Origin: Caballeronia jiangsuensis
Lineage (GTDB): Bacteria; Pseudomonadota; Gammaproteobacteria; Burkholderiales; Burkholderiaceae
DNA length: 64,000 bases
Assembly (NCBI GenBank): GCA_000648925.1
Contig: JFHF01000018.1
Location: 62,001-126,000 of the forward strand
Direction: 5' to 3'
This document shows, piece by piece, positions 36,419-43,907 of this stretch. Positions within the stretch are counted from its first letter, which is position 1, and each line of letters opens with the position of its first letter. Below the pieces are notes generated by a model. The model searched no databases, was not told the origin of the DNA, and saw only the letters and a program-made list of their open reading frames with translations. The translations under genes and the position numbers were made by a program.

Positions 36419-37621
36419 TTATTGACTGTCGGAGGCGTTGGCGTCGTAGCGCTCGCGTGCGTCGTCGAGCGGAATGCGCACGCCGCGCCACATGACGCTC
36501 GATCCGAACGATGCGGCGAGCCATTGCAGCCACATCAGCAGGTCGCGCAACGCAATGAGCGGGAGATCGCGCCAGAACGCGCGCCATGAGCGTGCGGCGC
36601 GCCAGTGCAGCAGTAGCCGCGCGGAAAGACCGAGCGATGTGCTCAGATCGACGATGGTGTCCGCAATGCTTTGCGCGGTCTCGGTGCCGTGCTCGAAGCC
36701 GAGCCCGAAGATGGCGCTCGTCAGAAGCCAGGGCGTCGTGAACGTGACGCACAGGCACGCGAAGCCGAGCGGATTGACCGAGCGGATCGTGCGCAGCCAG
36801 CGCGTTTCGCGGCGCCAGAGCGAGGCGAGATCGTGCTCGATCACGTCGGTGGTGACGACCACGTCCGAGAGCACCGTGCGCAAGCCGAGCGCGCGCACGT
36901 GCTCCGCGAGCCAGTAATCGTCCGCGAGACAGTCGCGCACGGCTTCGAAGCCGCCGCTCTTCACGAGCGTGTCGCGCCTGAGCGCGAGCGTCGCACCGAA
37001 GCCGAAGCGATTCTGTCCGAGCACATTGGCCACATGCACCGAAGGCGCGAACCATTCGTCGATGAACAGCGCGCCGATGCGCGACCAGAAGCCGCCCACG
37101 CGTCGCGCGCGATACAGGCACGTGACGACGCCCACGTTCGCATCGGCGAGCGGCTCGGTCACGCGCACGAGATAGTCCGGCTCGACGGCGATGTCGCTGT
37201 CCGCGATCACGATGAGATCATGCTTCGCGCGCGCGGCGAGGTTGATGAGGTTGTCGACCTTGCGGTTGCTGCCGTGCGCGGTGCCGTCGATCACGAGTTC
37301 GATGTCGTGCTTCGGAAAGGCGCGCGCGAGCCGCTCCACCACGCCCGCCGCCGGATCGGACGCGCTCGCCACGCCGAACAGCAGTTGGTATGACGGATGC
37401 GTCTGCGTGCAGAAGGTTTCGAGGTTCGAGTACAGGCGCGGCTCGGTGCCGCACAGCGGCTTCAGCACGCTGACGGAGCCGGGCGTGTCGTCGCCGCGCC
37501 GCGCGCCGGCCGCGCCGCGCAAGCCGGGAAAAACGAGCGCGGCGAATGTCGCGTGGCACGTCGCGGCACAGCACAGCGCGATGACGAGCCATACGAACAA
37601 CGGAACCGAATGCGCCGTCAT
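36419..37621 (-). CDS. hpnI: HpnI, hopanoid-associated glycosyltransferase
   Basis: A 400-residue membrane-anchored family-2 glycosyltransferase. It has an N-terminal TM helix (LFVWLVIALCCAATCHATFA), GT-A motifs SVLKPLCG and IADSDIAVEPDYL (DxD-like), the acceptor motif DDYWLAEHVRALG with QxxRW-like RRETRWLRTIRS, and two or three C-terminal hydrophobic helices. HpnI transfers N-acetylglucosamine to bacteriohopanetetrol. The ATG at 37621 gives a normal length; a GTG at 37654 is an alternative with GGAG farther upstream. First gene of hpnIJKL; a regulator-type direct repeat lies 115 bp upstream. Confidence 0.88.
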   Translation of the reverse strand: MTAHSVPLFVWLVIALCCAATCHATFAALVFPGLRGAAGARRGDDTPGSVSVLKPLCGTEPRLYSNLETFCTQTHPSYQLLFGVASASDPAAGVVERLARAFPKHDIELVIDGTAHGSNRKVDNLINLAARAKHDLIVIADSDIAVEPDYLVRVTEPLADANVGVVTCLYRARRVGGFWSRIGALFIDEWFAPSVHVANVLGQNRFGFGATLALRRDTLVKSGGFEAVRDCLADDYWLAEHVRALGLRTVLSDVVVTTDVIEHDLASLWRRETRWLRTIRSVNPLGFACLCVTFTTPWLLTSAIFGLGFEHGTETAQSIADTIVDLSTSLGLSARLLLHWRAARSWRAFWRDLPLIALRDLLMWLQWLAASFGSSVMWRGVRIPLDDARERYDANASDSQ

Positions 37622-37735
37622 GATCGTCGCGTCCGGATGCAGCACATGAGCCACGGCATGAGGATCTCCACAGTTGCCTTGCGCATCGCAAGGATTCGAA
37701 TGCGTGTCGAGAACCCGAAGCCTGCCTTCGCGAAC

Positions 37736-37752
37736 CTTAAGAGATGCTTAGA
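37736..37752 (+). promoter_or_regulatory. CTTAAG-N5-CTTAGA box upstream of hpnI
   Basis: CTTAAG-AGATG-CTTAGA, a direct repeat with 11-bp period like the boxes before the two-component operon. It lies between the hpnI start and the terminator of the neighbouring gene, so hpnI is the only obvious target. Confidence 0.5.
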
Positions 37753-37823
37753 TAAGCGAACGAATGCACATTGAAATACGCGTGAAAGCGGCTTGTATCG
37801 CCGCGCTAAGAAACGGCCGTGGA

Positions 37824-37851
37824 CAAAAAAAACCCGGCGGAGAGGCCGGGT
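37824..37851 (-). terminator. Rho-independent terminator, minus strand
   Basis: Read on the minus strand: ACCCGGC-6 nt-GCCGGGT followed by a run of T (A-run 37824-37832 on the + strand). It terminates the small membrane-protein gene just upstream and argues that this gene is real. Confidence 0.85.
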
Positions 37852-37876
37852 GAAGGAGATCGGGCGAGATCCGAGG

Positions 37877-38269
37877 TCACGCCCGACCGCGTGGCACTCT
37901 GCAGGACGCCGCTGCGCGCGGACAGGCTTGCGCGGCGGCGTTTAGCCGGGAACTGTCGGGATGTAGTTCCGCATGAAGCTGCACCAGCCAGTCGCCCGGA
38001 GAGGTTCCGTCGATCACGAGCCTGTCGGCGGCCCATGCGATGCGATGTGCCGTGCGGGCGGCATCGAATGCGAGCTTCGCGATGTGCCGCACGACGAGCA
38101 CGATGCCCACCGCGCTCGCGAGCGTCGCGAGGCGCACCGCGGTGTTTTCGAGCGCATGCACGTGGCCCGTGCAGCCGCAGACCGTGAGCCACGCTGCATC
38201 CGACGCGGCGATGCACAACGCGATCAGCACCGTGTTCGCACGCAGGGAAACAAGAGTGGACGGTCGCAT
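37877..38269 (-). CDS. Small hypothetical membrane protein
   Basis: A 130-residue protein with two predicted hydrophobic segments (TVLIALCIAASDAAWLTVCG and VRLATLASAVGIVLVVRHIA) followed by a cytoplasmic-looking, Arg-rich tail with several Cys. Family not recognised. The ATG at 38269 is preceded by GGAG with 6-nt spacing, better than the ATG two codons upstream. It is divergent from the two-component operon and shares its promoter region, which contains two response-regulator-type boxes, so it may belong to the same regulon. Confidence 0.6.
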   Translation of the reverse strand: MRPSTLVSLRANTVLIALCIAASDAAWLTVCGCTGHVHALENTAVRLATLASAVGIVLVVRHIAKLAFDAARTAHRIAWAADRLVIDGTSPGDWLVQLHAELHPDSSRLNAAAQACPRAAASCRVPRGRA

Positions 38270-38331
38270 CGGCATCTCCGGGCCGCGCGCCCGCGAATCG
38301 GCGCGCTCGACGGTATAGTGCGGGGACGAAG

Positions 38332-38348
38332 CTTATGCAATGCTTAAG
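38332..38348 (+). promoter_or_regulatory. Response-regulator box 1 (CTTATG-N5-CTTAAG)
   Basis: CTTATG-CAATG-CTTAAG. It has the half-site and 11-bp period of PmrA/QseB-type boxes and lies in the divergent promoter region of the two-component operon. Confidence 0.6.
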
Positions 38349-38401
38349 CAGGACGCGCGCAATGCCGATAACGGGGCCACCATGTGCGGCAGCGCGCAAA
38401 G

Positions 38402-38418
38402 CTTAAGTGGCGCTTAAG
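38402..38418 (+). promoter_or_regulatory. Response-regulator box 2 (CTTAAG-N5-CTTAAG)
   Basis: CTTAAG-TGGCG-CTTAAG, a perfect direct repeat 51 bp before the response-regulator start. It matches the PmrA/QseB-type box and suggests autoregulation. Confidence 0.7.
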
Positions 38419-38468
38419 CATGCAGGCCGGAGAATCGGTGGGCCCCTGTTCGAGCCTGGAGAAAGCGC

Positions 38469-39131
38469 ATGCGCCTGTTATTGGTGGAGGACGACGAGAT
38501 GATCGCGGAGACCGTGCTCGCCGCGTTGCGCCGCGCGAGTTACACCGTGGACTGGGCGCAGGACGGCCGGGCCGCGGAGCTTTCGCTCGGCAACGGCGTA
38601 TATGACCTCGTGCTGCTGGATTTGAATCTTCCCAAGCGCGACGGTCTCGACGTGCTCGGCACTTATCGCAAGAACGGCGGCAATGCGCCCGTGATGATCC
38701 TGACCGCGCGCGATGCCGTCGATGACCGCATTCGCGGCCTCGATGCCGGTGCGGACGACTACCTGATGAAGCCCTTCGATCTCGACGAGCTCGCGGCACG
38801 CGTGCGCGCGCTTCTGCGACGCCGCACGGGTCACAAGCATCCGGTGTATTCGCACGGCGAGCTGTCCCTCGATCCCGCCGCGCACGAAGCGAGCAAGGGC
38901 GGCGTCGCGCTCAATCTCGTGCCGCGCGAATTCGCGCTGCTACAGGCGCTGATCGAAGAGCCGTCGCGTGTATTTCGCCGCTCGGAGCTCGAAGAGAAGC
39001 TGTACGGCTGGGGCGAGGAAGTCGGCAGCAACGCGATCGAAGTCCACGTGCACAGCTTGCGGCGCAAGATCGGCGCGGAGGAGATCGTGACGGTGCGTGG
39101 CGTGGGTTATCGCCTGAAGAGGATCGGATGA
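38469..39131 (+). CDS. OmpR-family response regulator (QseB/PmrA type)
   Basis: A 220-residue response regulator. The receiver domain has the acidic pair VEDD, phospho-acceptor D51 (LVLLDLNLPKRDG) and the conserved Lys in DDYLMKPFD. The C-terminal OmpR winged helix ends VTVRGVGYRLKRIG, including NAIEVHVHSLRRKIG. By resemblance it is of the QseB/PmrA/BasR branch, consistent with the CTTAAG direct repeats in front of it. Its last 4 nt overlap the sensor kinase start (ATGA). Confidence 0.92.
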   Translation: MRLLLVEDDEMIAETVLAALRRASYTVDWAQDGRAAELSLGNGVYDLVLLDLNLPKRDGLDVLGTYRKNGGNAPVMILTARDAVDDRIRGLDAGADDYLMKPFDLDELAARVRALLRRRTGHKHPVYSHGELSLDPAAHEASKGGVALNLVPREFALLQALIEEPSRVFRRSELEEKLYGWGEEVGSNAIEVHVHSLRRKIGAEEIVTVRGVGYRLKRIG

Positions 39132-40507
39132 CATCCATTCGCCGATGGCTGCTCGGATGGCTCATTTGCGGCCTCGGCGTCGCGTGCGTGATCGCGGGCG
39201 TCGGCATATTCAGCACCGCGCGGCTGGAAGCGGGCGAGCTCTTCGATTACGAGCTGCGCACCGTCGCGCTTTCGTTGCCGCACAACATCAACGCCGACGA
39301 CGTCGCGCAAGGACGCGATCACGAACTGCACGGCATTTCGGACGACAGGCTCGTCATCGACATATGGGACCGCTCGGGCCGGCTCATCTATCACTCGCCG
39401 CGCGAGCCCGCGTTGCCGCGCTTTGGCGTCGGCTTCGAATCCGCCGAGCGCGAAGGCTTTCGCTGGCGCGCGTTCGGTGTCGCGCAGCCGGACCGCTTCG
39501 TGCAGGTGGCCCAGCCTTATTACATCCGCGACGACCTCGCCATCTCGCTCGCGCTGCGCACGATCTGGCCGCTCGCGTTGCTCATACCGGTGATCGTCGT
39601 GATCGTGCTGTTCGTCGTCGCGCGCGGGCTCTCGCCGGTGCGCTGGCTGTCGCAATCGCTCGCCGCGCGCTCGCCGGAGTCGCTCGAACCCATTGCATTC
39701 GACAAGCCGATGCCCGTCGAACTGCATTCCCTCGTCAATGCATTGAATGACCTGCTCGCGCGACTGGGCGACGCGTCGCAGGCGCAACGAACGTTTGTCG
39801 CGGACGCCGCGCACGAGCTGCGCACGCCGCTCACGGCGCTCAAGCTGCAAATCCAGGGCGCAATCGGCGACGGCTCGCTTCAGGTCGATCCCGCGACGCT
39901 CGCGAAAATCGATGGCCGCCTGAACCGGCTCATCCACCTCGCGCAGCAACTGCTCAGCATGGCGCGGGAAGATGCCGCGCGCGAGGCGGCCATCGCGCCG
40001 ATGAGCCTGCGCACGCTGTGCGAGCTACGCGTGAGCGATTTCTCCTTGCTGGCCGAAGCCCGCTCGATCGATCTCGGCCTCGAACTCGAACAGGCGCGTG
40101 ACGAGCACGACGCGTTCACCGTGATGGGCGATGTGCAGGCGCTCTCCGTGCTCGTGAACAACCTGCTCGACAACGCGATCCGCCATACGCCGCACGGCGG
40201 CCGCGTCGACGTGACCTTGCGGCGCGAAGCGGAAGGCATCGCGCTGACCGTGCTCGACTCCGGCCCGGGCATTCCGGAGAGCGAGATCGGCCGCGTATGC
40301 GATCGTTTCTATCGCTGCGTCGGCACATCGGGGCATGGCAGCGGCCTCGGACTCGCGATCGCGCTGCGCGTCGCGCAACGGCATCATGCGACGCTCGACA
40401 TCACGAATCGCGACGATGCGAGCGGGCTGATCGTTCGGGTGCGTGGCTTGCGCGCGGTTGCATCGACGGCGCACGCGAAGGATATCGTCAGCGGAATGCA
40501 TGCGTGA
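39128..40507 (+). CDS. Sensor histidine kinase (QseC/PmrB type)
   Basis: A 459-residue membrane histidine kinase. TM1 is at about residues 7-28 and TM2 at about 143-165, with a roughly 110-residue periplasmic sensor between them. The phospho-acceptor is H229 in DAAHELRTPLTALK; ATP-binding boxes are NNLLDNAIRHTPHGG (N), DSGPGIPESE (G1) and GSGLGLAIALRVAQRH (G2). It partners with the overlapping response regulator. The ligand is not apparent; QseC/PmrB-like kinases sense envelope stress, metals or cationic peptides. Confidence 0.92.
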   Translation: MTSIRRWLLGWLICGLGVACVIAGVGIFSTARLEAGELFDYELRTVALSLPHNINADDVAQGRDHELHGISDDRLVIDIWDRSGRLIYHSPREPALPRFGVGFESAEREGFRWRAFGVAQPDRFVQVAQPYYIRDDLAISLALRTIWPLALLIPVIVVIVLFVVARGLSPVRWLSQSLAARSPESLEPIAFDKPMPVELHSLVNALNDLLARLGDASQAQRTFVADAAHELRTPLTALKLQIQGAIGDGSLQVDPATLAKIDGRLNRLIHLAQQLLSMAREDAAREAAIAPMSLRTLCELRVSDFSLLAEARSIDLGLELEQARDEHDAFTVMGDVQALSVLVNNLLDNAIRHTPHGGRVDVTLRREAEGIALTVLDSGPGIPESEIGRVCDRFYRCVGTSGHGSGLGLAIALRVAQRHHATLDITNRDDASGLIVRVRGLRAVASTAHAKDIVSGMHA

Positions 40508-40587
40508 ATGAAAGCGCAAGAAGCGGGGCGTCGTATGTCTCGTGCGCGACGAAGCTTGTCGTTTCATCCCTTCATGCCGGGCCTATC

Positions 40588-40809
40588 ATGAAGAAGTTTG
40601 TCCTCTTGTGCGCATGTGTCGCGTGGACCGGCGCCGCGCTTGCGGCCGATGCAGCCGCGCCCGCTGCCGCCCCGGCCGCGGCATCCGAGCCCAAGACCCT
40701 GAAGGAGCGTCTGGGCGACAAGGCGAGCGACGAGCAACGCGTCGACAATTGCCACGTGCCCGTCGACCGGCGCGGCACGAAGGTTCGCCCCGACCGGTGC
40801 GCGCCCTGA
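40588..40809 (+). CDS. Small secreted hypothetical protein
   Basis: A 73-residue protein with a clear signal peptide (MKKFVLLCACVAWTGAALAA), an Ala/Pro linker, and a conserved-looking basic tail (LKERLGDKASDEQRVDNCHV, then VDRRGTKVRPDRCAP) with two Cys that could form a disulfide. I associate similar small proteins with Burkholderia but know no function. The start is the ATG at 40588; readings that begin earlier run through the kinase gene end. Confidence 0.7.
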   Translation: MKKFVLLCACVAWTGAALAADAAAPAAAPAAASEPKTLKERLGDKASDEQRVDNCHVPVDRRGTKVRPDRCAP

Positions 40810-40872
40810 CGCATGGGCGAATGTGTTACCTTTCGAGGATGAACCATTTGGTACAAACTCAAGGAGCCCGCC

Positions 40873-41919
40873 TTGTCTTCCACTCAAGCTTCATCCGTCC
40901 TGCGCCTCGGCATTCTCGGCGCCGCGAACATCGCAAAGCAATTCGCGCGTGATGTCAGGCCGAGCGAGCGCGTGCGCGTCGTCGCCGTCGCGAGCCGCAG
41001 CGACGATAACGCGAAAGCCTACGCGGAAGCGAACGGCATCGAAACATGGTTCGGCAGCTATGACGCGCTGCTCGCGAGTCCGGATATCGATGCCGTCTAT
41101 ATTCCGCTGCCCAACAGCCTGCATGCCGAATGGGCGATCAAGGCCGCCGATCACGGCAAGCACATCCTGTGCGAGAAGCCGCTCGCGCTCGATCGCGACG
41201 AAGCCGTGCGCATGTTCGAGGCCGCCGATCGCAACGGCGTGATGCTGCTCGAATCGTTCCCGTACTACTTCCAGCCGCAGACTGCCGCGATGATGGCGCT
41301 GATCGGAGAAGGCGCGATCGGCGAGGTGCGCGCGATTCAGGCGAGCTTCGGCTTCACGGTGGGCAATCCTGGCGCGAATATCCGCATGAAGCCCGAGCTC
41401 GGCGGCGGCGCGCTGCTCGACGCGGGCAGCTATCCGCTGAGCCTCATCCGGCTCGTGATGGGCAGCGCGCCGCAGCGTGTCGATGCGATCGCGACGTGGG
41501 CGGACAGCAAGGTCGACATCAGTCTCATGGCGACGCTCGTCTATGCCGATGGCCGACGCGCGCAGGTCTCGTGCTCGATGGATGCGGCGAATCATCGTTA
41601 CGCGACGATCATCGGCTCGCAGGGCACGATCGACACCGAGTATCTCAATCACACGAGCGCGCAGACGGCCGGCGATCAATACGGCTATCTGCCGAGCCAG
41701 ATGCGCGTGCGGCGCGGCATTCCGAATTCGGTGCCGTTCGAGCCGGTCGCGTCCGATGTGGGCAGCGGTTTCCTTTTCGCGGCGGAAAGCTTCGCGCGCA
41801 TGATCGAGACGCGCGACGCCGCCGCGATCGAGTATTACGCGCAGGTGAGCCTCGACAATGCCGCGACGCTTGCGGCGATCATCGAAAGCGCGCGCAGTGA
41901 AAAGCCTGTCACGCTGTGA
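40873..41919 (+). CDS. Gfo/Idh/MocA-family oxidoreductase
   Basis: A 348-residue NAD(P)-dependent oxidoreductase with a Rossmann N-terminus (LRLGILGAANIAKQFARDV), the family motif CEKPLALDRDEA (EKP), and the C-terminal substrate domain with GGGALLDAGSYPLSLIRLVMG. Substrate unknown, probably a sugar, inositol or related polyol. It starts at a TTG: AAGGAG is 6 nt before it and no ATG fits, so this rare start is well supported. Confidence 0.85.
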   Translation: MSSTQASSVLRLGILGAANIAKQFARDVRPSERVRVVAVASRSDDNAKAYAEANGIETWFGSYDALLASPDIDAVYIPLPNSLHAEWAIKAADHGKHILCEKPLALDRDEAVRMFEAADRNGVMLLESFPYYFQPQTAAMMALIGEGAIGEVRAIQASFGFTVGNPGANIRMKPELGGGALLDAGSYPLSLIRLVMGSAPQRVDAIATWADSKVDISLMATLVYADGRRAQVSCSMDAANHRYATIIGSQGTIDTEYLNHTSAQTAGDQYGYLPSQMRVRRGIPNSVPFEPVASDVGSGFLFAAESFARMIETRDAAAIEYYAQVSLDNAATLAAIIESARSEKPVTL

Positions 41920-41947
41920 AGTGATTTCGGATTGACGCCGGTTGATT

Positions 41948-41965
41948 CTCTGACTAGAGTCAGAG
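41948..41965. promoter_or_regulatory. Inverted-repeat operator at the MarR-GNAT start
   Basis: CTCTGACT-AG-AGTCAGAG, perfect 8-bp arms ending 2 bp before the ATG of the MarR-GNAT gene. The position would block transcription or initiation, consistent with autorepression by the MarR domain. Confidence 0.7.
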
Positions 41966-41967
41966 AC

Positions 41968-42852
41968 ATGGACCCGACCGACATCAGCCAGATTCGCAGC
42001 TTCAATCGCACCGTTGCCGAGGGCATCGGTGCGCTCAACGATCATTTTCTCGGGCGTGGCCGTCCGATGGGTGAGTCGCGGCTCGTCTGGGAGATCGGGG
42101 CTCAGGGCGTCGATCTTCGCGTGCTGCGCGAGCGCCTCGGCCTCGACTCGGGCTATCTGAGCCGCACGCTCGCCGCGCTGGAGCGGCAGGGTCTCGTCGC
42201 GATCGAGTCTAGTGCCGAAGACCGAAGGGTGCGCCGCGCCAGCCTCACCGAAGCGGGCCGTGCCGAACGCGAGGAACTCGAACGGCTTTCCGATGCCGTC
42301 GCGGGCGGCATGCTGGCGCCGTTGAACGAGGCGCAGCGCCGGCGGCTGATCGCGGCGATGGCCGAAGTCGAGCGCTTGCTGCTGCCGTCGCTGATACGTT
42401 TCGAGATCGAAGATCCGACGAGCGAGGATGCGCGATGGTGCATCGATCAATACTTCGCCGAGTTGAACGCGCGCTTCGATGCGGGCTTCGATCCGTCACT
42501 CAGCCTCTCAGCCGACGCGCGCGAACTGACCGCGCCACAGGGCGCGCTGATCGTGGCGAGACTTCGCGGCGCGGCGGTAGGCTGTGTCGCCCTCAAGTTT
42601 CACGGCGCGGCTCCGGCCGAGTTGAAACGCATGTGGGTGAGCGCCGACGCTCGCGGACTGGGCGTAGGACGCCGATTGCTCGAAGACGCCGAAAGGCACG
42701 CGCGGCAGAGCGGTGCGAAAGTCCTGCGTCTCGAAACGAACAAGGCGCTCGCGGAGGCCGTCGGACTGTATCGGCGATCGGGTTATGTCGAGGTTGCCGC
42801 GTTCAGCGACGAACCGTATGCGGATCACTGGTTCGAGAAAGCATTGCGTTGA
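41968..42852 (+). CDS. MarR-GNAT fusion regulator/acetyltransferase
   Basis: A 294-residue fusion: a MarR wHTH (residues about 1-140, LRVLRERLGLDSGYLSRTLAALERQGLV) and a GNAT domain (about 150-294, with RMWVSADARGLGVGRRLLEDAERHARQSG, the acetyl-CoA-binding R-x-x-G-x-G/A loop). It is the same architecture as the gene at 32.1 kb but clearly divergent in sequence, so an old duplication rather than a recent copy. The ATG at 41968 follows a palindromic operator directly. Confidence 0.87.
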   Translation: MDPTDISQIRSFNRTVAEGIGALNDHFLGRGRPMGESRLVWEIGAQGVDLRVLRERLGLDSGYLSRTLAALERQGLVAIESSAEDRRVRRASLTEAGRAEREELERLSDAVAGGMLAPLNEAQRRRLIAAMAEVERLLLPSLIRFEIEDPTSEDARWCIDQYFAELNARFDAGFDPSLSLSADARELTAPQGALIVARLRGAAVGCVALKFHGAAPAELKRMWVSADARGLGVGRRLLEDAERHARQSGAKVLRLETNKALAEAVGLYRRSGYVEVAAFSDEPYADHWFEKALR

Positions 42853-42862
42853 GGCGTTTCGT

Positions 42863-43777
42863 TCAACTCGCGTCCGTCAGCGCGATGACGAGATCGAGAA
42901 ACGCGCGCGTCTTCGCAGGCGGATGATGCCGCGACGGATAAAACGCATAGAGCGGAAAGCGCTCGTCGGGCCAGTCGGGGAAAAGATCGACGAGCTTGCC
43001 ATCGGCGAGCAGATGTTCGTGGCCGAGCAGCAGAATCTGCGCGATGCCGTAGCCCGAGAGAATCGTGCTCAACATCGTGCCGGGATCGTTGAGCGTCAGC
43101 CGGCCTCGCGTCTGTACGGTCAGACGCTTCTTCTTGCGATGAAACTCCCACGCGAACGGCCGCGCCGTCTCGGGATCGCGAAACTCGATGCAGGTGTGCG
43201 TATCGTCAGCGAGCGCCTGCGGCGTCGCGGGCTTGCCGTGCCGTTCGATGTACGAGGGCGCGGCGACGGTGCGCACCGGCGTATCGAGCAGCTTGCGCGC
43301 GACGAGGCTCGAATCGCGCGGCTCGCCGAAGCGCACGGCGAGATCGAAACCGTCCGCGATGATGTCGCCGAGACGATCGCTCGTGATGAGTTCCAGTTGC
43401 AGATCGGGATGCGCGTTCAGGAACGCATCGAGCTTCGGGCCGAGCAACAGCCGCGAGAAGATCGGATCGACATTCACGCGCAGGCGGCCGCGCACGGCCG
43501 TCGCGCCCTCCGATGCAGTGGCCGCGGCTTCCTCCAGTCCCGCGAGATGCGGCATCACGTGTTCGAAGAAGCGCCGGCCATCGTCGGTGAGAGCGACGCT
43601 GCGCGTGGTGCGATCGAACAGACGAATCTTCAGACGCGCTTCGAGACGCGCGATCGCACGGCTCACGCCCGGCTGCGACATGCCGAGCCGATCGCCTGCT
43701 GCGGCGAAGGTGCCCGCATCGACGATCGCGGCGAACACGCTGATGCCGTTGAGGATGCGTTCGTTGAAGGCGGACAT
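42863..43777 (-). CDS. LysR-family regulator
   Basis: A 304-residue LysR regulator of the AaeR/DmlR-like branch: ISVFAAIVDAGTFAAAGDRLGMSQPGVSRAIARLEARLKIRLFDRTTRSVALTDDG, followed by the sensor domain with LRVNVDPIFSRLLLGPKLDAFL. It converges with the MarR-GNAT gene (10-bp gap). Target not evident; the region upstream (to 43846) holds nothing clear. Confidence 0.87.
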   Translation of the reverse strand: MSAFNERILNGISVFAAIVDAGTFAAAGDRLGMSQPGVSRAIARLEARLKIRLFDRTTRSVALTDDGRRFFEHVMPHLAGLEEAAATASEGATAVRGRLRVNVDPIFSRLLLGPKLDAFLNAHPDLQLELITSDRLGDIIADGFDLAVRFGEPRDSSLVARKLLDTPVRTVAAPSYIERHGKPATPQALADDTHTCIEFRDPETARPFAWEFHRKKKRLTVQTRGRLTLNDPGTMLSTILSGYGIAQILLLGHEHLLADGKLVDLFPDWPDERFPLYAFYPSRHHPPAKTRAFLDLVIALTDAS

Positions 43778-43855
43778 TCATGCCTCTGCGTCATCGATGA
43801 GAGGGCATTCATGTTATCGCGATGCGGGGTGAAGATGCGAATGCCCGCCGCGCGC

Positions 43856-43882
43856 AAAAAAAAACGGGCCCCGAAGGGCCCG
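43856..43882 (-). terminator. Rho-independent terminator of the MFS gene, minus strand
   Basis: On the minus strand CGGGCCC-TTCG-GGGCCCG followed by a run of nine T (A-run 43856-43864 on the + strand), 25 bp after the MFS stop. Confidence 0.88.
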
Positions 43883-43907
43883 GCAAATCACTCCAACACG
43901 GTCACCT

